A stretch of DNA of 64,000 bases from Butyribacter intestini (GTDB taxonomy: Bacteria > Bacillota > Clostridia > Lachnospirales > Lachnospiraceae): the NCBI GenBank assembly GCA_001414325.1, contig LLKB01000001.1:1121699-1185698 (forward strand), written 5' to 3'. How positions within the stretch are numbered: the first letter of the stretch is position 1; every line of letters starts with the position of its first letter. The position numbers and the translations under genes are program-made. Of this stretch, positions 34,842-42,908 are shown one piece after another. The notes beneath the pieces are model-generated. The model was given only the letters and a program-made list of their open reading frames with translations. It did not search any database and was not told the origin of the DNA.

Positions 34842-36077
34842 TCATTTAAAAACAATGTTTTTTATTTTATTCCTGCTTATCCCGTCATCATATTTAACAT
34901 TTTCAGGGCACTTTGAATTATTTTTAAACCTGTTATCCTTAAACAGGATACCGTCACATTTCGCCAGTATTATTTCATCTTTTTTATTACCTTTTGAAAA
35001 ATCATTATTTATAACTTTGCAGTCATAAACCGTACCGGTAGTTTTATCATTACTCCACCCTCCAATACGAAGCCCGCAATACAAATTATTATACATGATA
35101 TTTTCACTGATTTTTATATCTCTTACATAATTTTCTTTTGTATAATAACTTTTCCACTCTTCAGATCCTACTTCTATTCCATAGTGATTTTTAAATGTCT
35201 TATTTCCTTTTACCAAAATATCTTTAGCACCATCTATATAGATTCCGGCATTTTCTGCAAATGAGCTTTTGCAATTATAAACCGTATTGTCAATACATTT
35301 ACAATTTCTTGGCTGGTCCATTGTTAAATCATCACAATATCCTGCATTTCCGTAAAAATCTATTCCAATATTCGTATTATTGTAAACCTTATTGTTTTGA
35401 ACATATATATTTGTACAATTACCTGCCACGGATATATTTTCAGACCATCCGTTTATATTATCATGCACTTTATTTCCCAAAATATAAACATGATGAATAC
35501 TCTTTTTCTTCTCTCCAAGTAATAGTACAGCATTTGCTTCACCACCAGGCTTTTCAATACTTCCAGGTCTTGTAGTAATTATATTTCTGAACTCACATTT
35601 TTCTATCACAATACTGCTTTCACTGTTTTTCATCAATATACCGCATACATTTTCAGCTTTAATATTTCCAATATGAAGTTTTTGTATTTTGATATAACTC
35701 TGTCCTCCCATATCAAATACTGCCGCACTTATATTATCTTTATTTGATATGTTCACTTTTTCATTTTTATATGCAGCTATTGTAATATATCCTCTTTTTT
35801 TATTCCCTGATTTGTGAAATATAAACGGTCCTTTATAATTTCCCTCTCTTATATAAATTACTGTTCCCGCATCAGCTTTATCTATGGCTTTTTGCAGAGA
35901 AACGAACGGATATTTTTTACTGCCCGTTGATTTTTTATTTCTTTTCTGAGATACATAAATGATTTTTTTGTTATTCACTTGTTTTGCATTGATGGATTTT
36001 CCAAAAATAATGCCAAATATGCATAATAACATTATAAAACTCAATAAAAATATTATTTTTTTATTAACATTTTTCAT
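34842..36077 (-). CDS. Secreted right-handed parallel beta-helix protein
   Basis: About 411 residues. The N-terminus is a signal sequence or membrane anchor (KIIFLLSFIMLLCIFGIIFG). After SKKYPFVSLQKAIDKADAGT, the DUF1565-like entry to beta-helix proteins, come 8-10 coils of the N-x-(I/V)-x-x-N type (YVQNNKVYNNTNIGID, ILVKGNKTFKNHYGIEVG). Such proteins are polysaccharide lyases, epimerases or adhesins; no lyase active site is evident. A TTG codon at 36098 is an alternative start with an internal Shine-Dalgarno sequence; I prefer ATG 36077. Confidence 0.75.
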   Translation of the reverse strand: MKNVNKKIIFLLSFIMLLCIFGIIFGKSINAKQVNNKKIIYVSQKRNKKSTGSKKYPFVSLQKAIDKADAGTVIYIREGNYKGPFIFHKSGNKKRGYITIAAYKNEKVNISNKDNISAAVFDMGGQSYIKIQKLHIGNIKAENVCGILMKNSESSIVIEKCEFRNIITTRPGSIEKPGGEANAVLLLGEKKKSIHHVYILGNKVHDNINGWSENISVAGNCTNIYVQNNKVYNNTNIGIDFYGNAGYCDDLTMDQPRNCKCIDNTVYNCKSSFAENAGIYIDGAKDILVKGNKTFKNHYGIEVGSEEWKSYYTKENYVRDIKISENIMYNNLYCGLRIGGWSNDKTTGTVYDCKVINNDFSKGNKKDEIILAKCDGILFKDNRFKNNSKCPENVKYDDGISRNKIKNIVFK

Positions 36078-36098
36078 TCTTAAATATTTTTTCTCCAA

Positions 36099-36430
36099 TC
36101 CGATATATTTTGCTTACTTACAAATTAATATATGTTGACCTGCTTTGCCATTTTGTCAACAAGACCAGATTTGACTGCATGATTGCAAAAATTACATTAC
36201 AATATATCAATCCATGACATCAAATCCAGACAAAAAACTTTTCAACTTAAACATTTTGAAAGCCTGCATATGTAAATCAAAAAAAACAGAGATGACATAA
36301 TCTTAAACATATGTACATCTCTGTTAAATCCAGTGTCTGATGTCAGCATATACTTCAATAAAATAATCATTTACCTTATACCAAACCAGACATTTTTCTA
36401 AATCAAAACCATTATAAATTCTCAAATTGA
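36099..36430. other. Intergenic region between rpmF and the beta-helix gene
   Basis: It holds the rpmF terminator (36285-36325) and otherwise only AT-rich sequence; no gene is seen. Confidence 0.5.
36285..36325 (-). terminator. Intrinsic terminator of the ackA-rpmF operon
   Basis: AACAGAGATG and CATCTCTGTT are perfect arms; TTTTTTTTGATTT follows on the minus strand. Located about 105 bases beyond rpmF. Confidence 0.85.
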
Positions 36431-36616
36431 TTATTCAGCTGCTTCTGCAAGTATCTCTTTCTTATTGTAAGAACCGCAAGACTTGCATACTCTATGAGAC
36501 ATCATCAAAGCTCCACATTTGCTGCATTTTACCAAATTTGGTGCTGACATCTTCCAATTTGCTCTTCTTTTATCTCTTCTTGATTTTGAAGATTTATTCT
36601 TTGGACAAATAGACAT
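36431..36616 (-). CDS. rpmF: 50S ribosomal protein L32
   Basis: 61 residues. The N-terminus MSICPKNKSSKSRRDKRRAN and the zinc ribbon CSKCGALMMSHRVCKSCGSY (four Cys) identify L32 of the zinc-binding type. The start follows AGGAGGTGG. It lies 158 bases after ackA; the DUF177 (yceD) gene often found between them is absent. Confidence 0.96.
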   Translation of the reverse strand: MSICPKNKSSKSRRDKRRANWKMSAPNLVKCSKCGALMMSHRVCKSCGSYNKKEILAEAAE

Positions 36617-36774
36617 TACATTCCACCTCCTAGCCTTTTCCTTTACAACACTTCTCCGATTATACCTAACTTTCGGAGATTTGTCAATATATTTTCAAAC
36701 TTTTTTTATTGTATTAGTAAAATGCTCGTAAAGCAGTGTAACACCAGGAGCAAAACGCTGGTTTTGCTTTTTTA

Positions 36775-37962
36775 TTATTTCACGAGTCTTGCTGTCTCTC
36801 TTGCAATAGCAAGTTCTTCGTTTGTAGGAACTATCCATACAGGTACTTTACTGTCTTTTGTTGAAAGAAGTATTTCTTCTCCGCGTGTCTGATTTGCTTT
36901 CTCATCAATCTTTACACCAAGTGCACTGATTCCCTCCATGATCATCTCACGAACTTCTTTGTTGTTTTCTCCTGCTCCTGCCGTAAGTGCTATAGCATCT
37001 ACTCCACCAAGTGCCATATAGTAAGCACCAATATACTTTACAATGCGGTAAACAAGTACATCAAGGGCATTTGCTGCATCTTTATTTCCGCTTTCTCTTG
37101 CGTCTACAAGATCTCTGAAGTCATTTGATACACCTGAAAGACCAAGCACACCTGACTTTTTATTCAAGATAGTTGTCATCTCACTTACTGAAATGTTTTC
37201 TTTCTGACATATGAACTCTATGATAGCAGGGTCAATATCTCCTGAACGCGTCCCCATTACAAGTCCTTCAAGCGGTGTCATTCCCATGCTTGTATCGATT
37301 GATTTGCCGTCTTTGATAGCTGAGATACTTGCTCCACTTCCGATATGGCAGACAATCATCTTTGAATTGTTATAATCAAGTCCTGCAAGTTCTGCAAGTC
37401 TCTTTGATACAAAACTGTGGCTTGTTCCGTGGAAACCATAACGGCGAACTCCGTATTTCTCATAATACTCTTTTGGAAGACCATATAAATATGCTTTTGC
37501 CGGCATTGTCTGATGAAATGCTGTATCAAATACTGCAACATGCTTCACACCCGGCATTGCTTCCTGACATGCACGCACACCTAATATATTTGCAGGATTA
37601 TGAAGTGGTGCAAGATCATTACAGCTCTCAATATCCTTGATAACATCTTCAGTTATGACAACTGATGACGAAAATTTCTCGCCACCATGTACCATACGAT
37701 GTCCCACTGCATGAATCTCATCAAGTGAATTTATAACACCTCTCTCTTTATCTACAAGAAGTTCAAGCACCTTCTTAATCGCAATACCATGCTCCGGAAG
37801 ATCTGTCTCCGTAACAAACTTATCTCCATGAGCCTTATATGTAATCTTTCCGTCAAGACCGATTCTCTCACAATTTCCTGATGCACTTACCTGCTCTGTC
37901 TCTGAATCGATAAGCTGAAATTTAAGTGATGAACTTCCACAATTTACTACTAAAATATTCAT
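36775..37962 (-). CDS. ackA: Acetate kinase
   Basis: It makes acetate and ATP from acetyl phosphate, a main energy step in fermentation. 395 residues, with the signatures ILVVNCGSSSLKFQLI, MVHGGEKFS, FDTAFHQTMP, RRYGFHGTSHSFVSKR (catalytic region), CHIGSGAS and ALTAGAGENN. The start follows GGAGGAAAC. It is 24 bases downstream of the degV gene. No pta lies adjacent. Confidence 0.97.
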   Translation of the reverse strand: MNILVVNCGSSSLKFQLIDSETEQVSASGNCERIGLDGKITYKAHGDKFVTETDLPEHGIAIKKVLELLVDKERGVINSLDEIHAVGHRMVHGGEKFSSSVVITEDVIKDIESCNDLAPLHNPANILGVRACQEAMPGVKHVAVFDTAFHQTMPAKAYLYGLPKEYYEKYGVRRYGFHGTSHSFVSKRLAELAGLDYNNSKMIVCHIGSGASISAIKDGKSIDTSMGMTPLEGLVMGTRSGDIDPAIIEFICQKENISVSEMTTILNKKSGVLGLSGVSNDFRDLVDARESGNKDAANALDVLVYRIVKYIGAYYMALGGVDAIALTAGAGENNKEVREMIMEGISALGVKIDEKANQTRGEEILLSTKDSKVPVWIVPTNEELAIARETARLVK

Positions 37963-37986
37963 TTTCTGTTTCCTCCGTATAATAAT

Positions 37987-38862
37987 TTACTTGTGCTCTC
38001 CATAAAAGAATAATGCCACCGTACCGGGTCCTGAATGTGATGCTATAACCGGATCTAACATCCTGATCACAACTTCTCCGATATTGAAATTTTCTCTGAC
38101 TTTCTTTGCAACATACTCTGCATCTTCAATGCAGTCTCCATGACTTATATATACCGACTGACCGTCAGGTACTATAATACTGCTTTTCATATGCTTCACA
38201 AGTGCATCAAGAGATTTTTTTCTGCCTCTGGCATTTTCCATAGGAATCAGATGTCCATTATCATCAACATGCAAAACCGGCTTTATACTTAATGCTGTAC
38301 CTACAACGGCGGTCGTGGCAGATATCCTGCCACCCCGCTTCAGGAAAAATAAATCATCAACAGTAAACCAATGGCATATATTGTTTCTGTGTGCTATTAT
38401 CCAGTCTGCATTTTCAGAAATCGACATACCCTTTTCTTTATTGTCAATAACATATTTTACCAGAAGCCCTTCGCCGAGTGCCGCCGCCAGTGAATCGACT
38501 GCATAAAGCTTTCTATCAGGATATTTCTGCGATAATGAGTTTGTGACAAGTGATACTGCCTGAAAAGTTCCGCTAAGTCCCGAAGAAAATCCCACATAAA
38601 GATAATCCTTTCCCTGCTTTACTATTTCCTCAAGCATATCCATGGCATCACCGACCGTAACCAAAGATGTGGTTATTTCTTTTTTCTGACGCATCATGCT
38701 GTAAAAATGTGCCAAATCAGTCTTTTGACCTTTAATGTATCCTTTGTATTCCTCTCCGTCTACATAATAATTTAACGACAGAATCTCAAGTCCATACTTT
38801 TCAATCATATCTTCCGGCAGATTTGCGGTCGAATCCGTAACTATCACATAGTCATTTGACAT
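37987..38862 (-). CDS. DegV family fatty-acid-binding protein
   Basis: 291 residues. DegV (FakB-like) features: N-terminal YVIVTDSTANLPEDMIEKY, TSLVTVGDA, FSSGLSGTFQAV (fatty-acid carboxylate contact), RGGRISATTAVVGTALSIKP and the C-terminal HSGPGTVALFFYG. Such proteins present fatty acids to FakA for phosphorylation and lipid synthesis. The ATG at 38862 with GGAGGT is chosen over one 7 codons upstream. It is probably cotranscribed with ackA. Confidence 0.9.
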   Translation of the reverse strand: MSNDYVIVTDSTANLPEDMIEKYGLEILSLNYYVDGEEYKGYIKGQKTDLAHFYSMMRQKKEITTSLVTVGDAMDMLEEIVKQGKDYLYVGFSSGLSGTFQAVSLVTNSLSQKYPDRKLYAVDSLAAALGEGLLVKYVIDNKEKGMSISENADWIIAHRNNICHWFTVDDLFFLKRGGRISATTAVVGTALSIKPVLHVDDNGHLIPMENARGRKKSLDALVKHMKSSIIVPDGQSVYISHGDCIEDAEYVAKKVRENFNIGEVVIRMLDPVIASHSGPGTVALFFYGEHK

Positions 38863-39013
38863 TTCACTACCTCCATATCCCACTGCTATATATATTATAC
38901 TGCATATATATGTTACATACGCAAATCACTTAATATATAAAGCATAATTTTTTGTTTACCGTTCACACTTGCAGTGCTATCAGTTCCCCTTTTGTTACTA
39001 TGTCAATGAAATA

Positions 39014-39047
39014 AAATTACTGTCCATAAATCTACAGACAGTAATTT
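39014..39047 (-). terminator. Intrinsic terminator downstream of the DUF2325 gene
   Basis: AAATTACTGTC and GACAGTAATTT are perfect arms with TTTTATTTC after them on the minus strand. The 182-bp element lies between the gene and this terminator. Confidence 0.75.
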
Positions 39048-39122
39048 ATAAACAACTATGTTAAGTATAATGTAATTTCACCTGATTGGCAAGTATATGT
39101 TTTTATAAAATATTATATTCAG

Positions 39123-39304
39123 GTAACAGTTCAGCCATAAAAAGTAATTGACAATACTTGAGCTTGCTCATTGTATTGTTAATTATCTTTTTATGGTAGA
39201 ATAGCCTTTCATTTATTATATGAGGTAAACATAAGCTGCTTAGCAGCGACTGACAGTTTGCTGGCAGGTTTATGAATGTAATAAATGGAAGGCTGAACTG
39301 TTAC
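39123..39304. mobile_element. 182-bp MITE-like element, copy 1
   Basis: Terminal inverted repeats GTAACAGTTCAGCC / GGCTGAACTGTTAC. The flanks ATATTCAG and ATATTTAG look like an 8-base target duplication with one change. The left half is one long imperfect hairpin (CCATAAAAA ... TTTTTATGG with the core TTGAGC-TT-GCTCA); the right half has AGCCTTTCATT pairing with AATGGAAGGCT and small hairpins GCTGCTTAGCAGC and CTGACAG...CTGGCAG. The second copy at 61000-61181 has the same length and about 85% identity. GTAA ends and 8-base duplications are typical of IS66-family elements, so it may be a non-autonomous derivative. Confidence 0.75.
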
Positions 39305-39327
39305 ATATTTAGTAACACTCCATTCTC

Positions 39328-39612
39328 TTACGCATTGCACGCATTTGTAAGTATCTCATTTAATGCCGTTCCACTGCTTGTATGACATCTTACTATATCT
39401 GCATTGCATTTTTCGGCTTCAGTTATCGCACACTTCACCATCTTGTGAGATACCGTATTTGTGAACAATATGAGAAGATCAGGACTTCCTATCTGCTCAC
39501 TGAGTCTTGCCGACATCTGGGTAAAAACTTTTGCCTTGCAATTATGCTCCTTACATATCTTCTTGTATCTACAGACCATGCGGTCATGTCCTCCTACTAT
39601 AACTACACTCAT
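39328..39612 (-). CDS. DUF2325 domain protein
   Basis: 94 residues beginning MSVVIVGGHDRMVCRYKKIC, with the dinucleotide-like VGGHDRM motif and a C-terminal AEKCNADIVRCHTSSGTALNE. DUF2325 proteins are small, of unknown function, and often linked to iron transport or redox genes. An upstream AGGTTAG-N6-CTAA site resembles an iron box. I placed the start at 39612 with GAGG; the longer frame reads through the 27-bp hairpin repeat. Confidence 0.85.
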   Translation of the reverse strand: MSVVIVGGHDRMVCRYKKICKEHNCKAKVFTQMSARLSEQIGSPDLLILFTNTVSHKMVKCAITEAEKCNADIVRCHTSSGTALNEILTNACNA

Positions 39613-39652
39613 GTTAATCCTCATTTCTGCACACATTTTTTTGCATACCAGG

Positions 39653-39679
39653 TTTGTGTCAAGTGTGCACAGACACAAA
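39653..39679 (-). repeat. 27-bp hairpin repeat, copy 3
   Basis: Arms TTTGTGTC/GACACAAA with an 11-base centre, identical to copy 2. An outer CACACA/TGTGTG pair brackets it here, and the sequence continues to GTGCAGAAATGAGG, which supplies the DUF2325 ribosome binding site. Confidence 0.85.
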
Positions 39680-39805
39680 TCTTGTGTGTGAAAAATCAGA
39701 TTTTCCACACTAAAATCCTGCATATATGGATTTTTTACACTGTTATCATGCTTCTATGTTTTTGTCATATGATGCAATATCATTTCATTTTTTGCACCCC
39801 TCATT

Positions 39806-39826
39806 CAGGTTAGTTCACTCTAACTG
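39806..39826. promoter_or_regulatory. AGGTTAG-N6-CTAA operator of the DUF2325 gene
   Basis: The plus strand reads CAGGTTAGTTCACTCTAACTG, containing the perfect palindrome GTTAG-N6-CTAAC. It lies just downstream of the -10 box of the 39833-39861 promoter. It matches the site at 22284-22305. Confidence 0.55.
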
Positions 39827-39832
39827 TTTTAC

Positions 39833-39861
39833 ATCATATAGGACAAAAATATAAAAGTCAA
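39833..39861 (-). promoter_or_regulatory. Promoter of the DUF2325 gene
   Basis: -35 TTGACT (39861-39856) and -10 TATGAT (39838-39833) with a 17-base spacer, followed at once by the iron-box-like palindrome. Confidence 0.6.
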
Positions 39862-39870
39862 CAAAGAAAA

Positions 39871-39913
39871 TGACAGTATTTATCAATAATATTGTTATTG
39901 ATAAATACTGTCA
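39871..39913 (-). terminator. Intrinsic terminator of proS
   Basis: TGACAGTATTTATCAATA and its exact complement flank a 7-base loop; TTTTCTTTG follows on the minus strand. Located 28 bases beyond the proS stop. Confidence 0.85.
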
Positions 39914-39940
39914 TTAATTTCATCTGTTTATCGTCTTTAA

Positions 39941-41683
39941 TTATTTATATGGCTCAACTTTAGCATTTATATCTGCAAACATCTTTTCTTTAAGTCCCTT
40001 TATATACTCAAATGCTTCATCAACCGGAATCATTTCTTTAACTGACTTATCTCTCGTTGTTACCTCTACACATGACTCCTTGAGATTTCTAGGACTTACT
40101 ACAACTCTTATCGGTGCACCGAGAAGATCTGCATCTGAGAACATTGCACCCGGACGAACATCCCTGTCATCATAAAGTGTCTCAACTGAGGCTGACTGTA
40201 AATCCTTATAAAGCTTGTCTGCAACTTCTTTTGTCTGATCGTCATCAACACGAAGGCAGCATACTTCAACTTCCCACGGTGCAATAGATATAGGCCAAAT
40301 AGGACCATATTCATCATGCTTTGCCTCACATACTGATGCGGCAAGTCTTCCAACTCCGATACCGTAGCATCCCATGATAGGATTTTTTGTCTCACCATTC
40401 TCATCGGTGTATGTCATATTCATTGATTTTGTATATTTTGTGCCAAGCTGGAAGATGTTTCCTACCTCAATACCACGCTTTATGCTTATTGAGTGTTTTT
40501 TACAACATGGACATATTCCACCCTCTTTTATCTTGGCAATATCAACATACTCAACCTTTCCAAGATCTCTTTCGAGATTAAGTCCTTTATAATGGCATCC
40601 CTCTTTATTTGCTCCGGCAACCATGCCCTCAACACCTTTAAGCGAAGAATCAATATATACCGTAACATCTTTTGATATATTATAAGGTCCAATATATCCT
40701 GCAACAAGCGGATCATCTGCCGTTATCAGTGCAACATGGATTGGTTCTCCGACAATGTTGCGGAGTTTTGTCTCATTAACTTCATAATCACCACGGACAA
40801 ACGCTACAACAAATGTATCATCCGAATTTCTCTGATATACAACTGCCTTACATGAAGTCTCCACTGAACTGTGAAGATACTTGCAAACATCCTCGATAGT
40901 CTTGCAGTCAGGTGTCTCAATGCACTCTAACTCTGAAACTTCTCCAATCTTTTCATCCGGCATTATATTCTCTGCTGCTTCCATGTTGGCTCTGTAATCG
41001 CACTCAGTACAAGTAACGATTGAGTCCTCTCCTACCGGAGTAAGGAGCATATACTCATGTGACACATTTCCTCCCATCATACCTGAATCAGATGCAACAG
41101 TCACAACTTCAGGAACACCAACTCTCTGGAATATTCTGTTGTATGCCTGATAACATACATCATAATACTTTTCAAGGTCTTCCTGTGATGTATGGAACGA
41201 ATAGGCATCTTTCATTGTAAATTCACGAACACGAATCATTCCCGCTCTCGGTCTTGCCTCATCCCTGAACTTACGCTGGAACTGATATATCATAAAAGGA
41301 TAATTGTTGTATGACTGTCCATACTCACGGACAAGCTGAACTGATGCTTCCTCATGTGTCATACCAAGAACAAGTTTAGAGCCGTTTCTATCCTTAAGTC
41401 TTACAAGCTCATTTCCTACGCTTTCATACCTTCCTGACTCCTCCCAGAGTTCAGCAGGCATAACAACCGGAAACAAAACTTCCTGACCGTCTATCATGTT
41501 CATTTCTTCACGAATGATATTTTCAATCTTTGCAGTCACTCTCCTAAGAGTAGGGAACTCAGAATAAATTCCGTTTCCTACATATTTCATGTAGCCGCCC
41601 CTTACCATAAGTGCGTGACTGTCAATGACACAATCAGCAGGTTTTTCTTTAAATCTCAATCCAACTAATTTTGATACTTTCAT
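39941..41683 (-). CDS. proS: Prolyl-tRNA synthetase (bacterial type)
   Basis: It charges tRNA-Pro. About 580 residues, starting MKVSKLVGLRFKEKP. Class II motifs: motif 2 RFRDEARPRAGMIRVREFTMKD, motif 3 GCYGIGVGRLAA. The insertion domain that edits Ala-tRNA-Pro occupies about 225-395, and the C-terminal anticodon-binding domain follows VCCLRVDDDQ. I chose ATG 41683: the ATG at 41698 overlaps GGAGGG. It lies downstream of the tRNA-Glu array on the same strand, separated by a terminator and a GTAAC-AGC-GTTAC palindrome (41726-41738). Confidence 0.96.
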   Translation of the reverse strand: MKVSKLVGLRFKEKPADCVIDSHALMVRGGYMKYVGNGIYSEFPTLRRVTAKIENIIREEMNMIDGQEVLFPVVMPAELWEESGRYESVGNELVRLKDRNGSKLVLGMTHEEASVQLVREYGQSYNNYPFMIYQFQRKFRDEARPRAGMIRVREFTMKDAYSFHTSQEDLEKYYDVCYQAYNRIFQRVGVPEVVTVASDSGMMGGNVSHEYMLLTPVGEDSIVTCTECDYRANMEAAENIMPDEKIGEVSELECIETPDCKTIEDVCKYLHSSVETSCKAVVYQRNSDDTFVVAFVRGDYEVNETKLRNIVGEPIHVALITADDPLVAGYIGPYNISKDVTVYIDSSLKGVEGMVAGANKEGCHYKGLNLERDLGKVEYVDIAKIKEGGICPCCKKHSISIKRGIEVGNIFQLGTKYTKSMNMTYTDENGETKNPIMGCYGIGVGRLAASVCEAKHDEYGPIWPISIAPWEVEVCCLRVDDDQTKEVADKLYKDLQSASVETLYDDRDVRPGAMFSDADLLGAPIRVVVSPRNLKESCVEVTTRDKSVKEMIPVDEAFEYIKGLKEKMFADINAKVEPYK

Positions 41684-41725
41684 TTGTTTTCCCTCCATTT
41701 AATATCATTACCATATAGGAAAGCC

Positions 41726-41738
41726 GTAACAGCGTTAC
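41726..41738. promoter_or_regulatory. Palindrome upstream of proS
   Basis: GTAAC-AGC-GTTAC, a perfect 5-3-5 inverted repeat, lies 43 bases before the proS start. No regulator is identified. Confidence 0.35.
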
Positions 41739-41829
41739 TATTTACACTTAAAGAATAATCAGCTATACAACAGATTATAATAATTTCATAGCAGCAATAA
41801 TGCAGTTCTTTCCTGTTTTATAAACAAAA

Positions 41830-41859
41830 AACCTGTAAGCCATAAATGACCTACAAGTT
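41830..41859 (-). terminator. Intrinsic terminator of the tRNA-Glu array
   Basis: AACTTGTAGGTCAT and ATGGCTTACAGGTT pair with wobble positions and are followed by TTTTTGTTT on the minus strand, 30 bases after the last tRNA. Confidence 0.8.
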
Positions 41860-41888
41860 CTTTCGGGTTGGGCTGATTTTCATCAGAG

Positions 41889-41960
41889 CAGTCTGTAGGG
41901 GAATCGAACCCCTGTTTTCGCCGTGAGAGGGCGACGTCTTAGCCGCTTGACCAACAGACC
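41889..41960 (-). tRNA. tRNA-Glu(CTC), third of three in transcript order
   Basis: 72 bases, beginning GGTCTGTTGGTCAAGCGGCT; acceptor stem GGTCTGT/ACAGACT (G-U first pair), D-loop, anticodon stem TCGCC/GGCGA with loop CTCTCAC (anticodon CTC), T-arm GGGGTTCGATTCCCC, discriminator G. CCA is not encoded. Last of three tandem copies. Confidence 0.93.
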
Positions 41961-42036
41961 ATATATTTACTTTTATCAAACATTAACATAAATCAAACCG
42001 TCATTTGATACTTTACAGCCGGCATATACACCGAAG

Positions 42037-42108
42037 CAGTCTGTAGGGGAATCGAACCCCTGTTTTCGCCGTGAGAGGGCGACGTCTTAGCCGCTTGACC
42101 AACAGACC
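42037..42108 (-). tRNA. tRNA-Glu(CTC), second of three
   Basis: Identical to the copy at 41889-41960. The spacers share TTTACTTTTATCA and CAAACCGTCATTTGATACTTTA, so the array arose by duplication of a unit of about 147 bases. Confidence 0.93.
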
Positions 42109-42181
42109 ATATATTTACTTTTATCAGATATTAACATATCAAACCGTCATTTGATACTTTATGACCGACATTACATCGGAA

Positions 42182-42253
42182 CAGTCTGTAGGGGAATCGA
42201 ACCCCTGTTTTCGCCGTGAGAGGGCGACGTCTTAGCCGCTTGACCAACAGACC
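42182..42253 (-). tRNA. tRNA-Glu(CTC), first of three
   Basis: Identical to the two downstream copies; it is promoter-proximal on the minus strand. The 260-base region upstream (42254-42514) shows no gene and should hold the promoter. Confidence 0.93.
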
Positions 42254-42514
42254 ATATTTACTTTTATCATTTACTGGCGATGACCTTTTAATCTTCCCCG
42301 TCGTGCCGACAAGCAATACTATACATCATTTAATTACAAAATGCAAGCATTTTTTTCAATTTTTTCTGTTTTTTTTCAAGACCCTCATTAATTATATATT
42401 TTTATTACCGCCAACAACATATATTTTCACCATGATAACACAGGACAGGACTACAGTCTGCCCTGTAATACTACCAGTGACACAACCATACTCTGTCCTG
42501 AAATATTTATAATA

Positions 42515-42805
42515 TTATCTAGTATATATAGACTCTTCTCTAGGATGATTTGGATTTTTCTCCACTTTTTTTACAGCTTGATAAACACAGGATGTTATCT
42601 CTGCATCTGATTGTGTCGTAGATGCATTAAACCTGTGAATAAGTTTTCCCTGAAGTGAGTGAACATATCTTGGTGGAAGTCTGTTAAGTGCATATGCTGC
42701 TATATCTAATTTACATTTTTGACATTTGCATCCGTCTGTTGTTTCCCATAACTTATCAATCTTCTTTAATACAGTTTCCTCCATCATGTTGACTAAACCT
42801 TCCAT
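42515..42805 (-). CDS. ComFB-family protein
   Basis: About 96 residues. The core CKCQKCKLDIAAYALNRLPP followed by RYV is the ComFB signature, with a Cys pair that may bind metal. ComFB is encoded with competence genes in Bacillus, and relatives bind cyclic di-nucleotides in some bacteria; the role here is unknown. The ATG at 42805 with GGAGG is preferred over one 13 codons upstream. A copy of the leader motif (42852-42897) lies 47 bases before the start. Confidence 0.87.
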   Translation of the reverse strand: MEGLVNMMEETVLKKIDKLWETTDGCKCQKCKLDIAAYALNRLPPRYVHSLQGKLIHRFNASTTQSDAEITSCVYQAVKKVEKNPNHPREESIYTR

Positions 42806-42851
42806 ATTTCTCCTCCATTCATACCAACACCTTAAATAATTCATACGATTA

Positions 42852-42897
42852 TAGTCAGGCGGTTATTCACAATCCGCTCTGCTGCTTACTTATAACA
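42852..42897 (-). repeat. Leader motif, copy upstream of comFB-like gene
   Basis: Minus strand: GTGTTATAAGTAAGCAGCAG then the hairpin GCGGATTGTGAATAACCGC and TGACT. Same orientation as the downstream gene. Other copies: 34333, 52975, 53320, 57170 and a weak one near 140. Confidence 0.75.
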
Positions 42898-42908
42898 CTA
42901 ATATTGTA

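Larger units (their letters stand above)
38884..39327. other. Intergenic region holding the 182-bp element and a terminator
   Basis: It contains the DUF2325 transcript terminator (39014-39047) and the mobile element (39123-39304); no gene is seen in the rest. Confidence 0.55.

Noticed and set aside
36617-36774. A missed yceD (DUF177) gene between ackA and rpmF.
   Set aside because: Only 158 bases are available and no reading frame with the family motifs is present.
39382-39813. A long open frame on the plus strand over the DUF2325 gene and its leader.
   Set aside because: It is antisense to a recognisable gene, has no ribosome binding site and a composition unlike a protein.
42131-42316. 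A 61-codon frame across the first tRNA-Glu gene.
   Set aside because: It is a by-product of the tRNA sequence.
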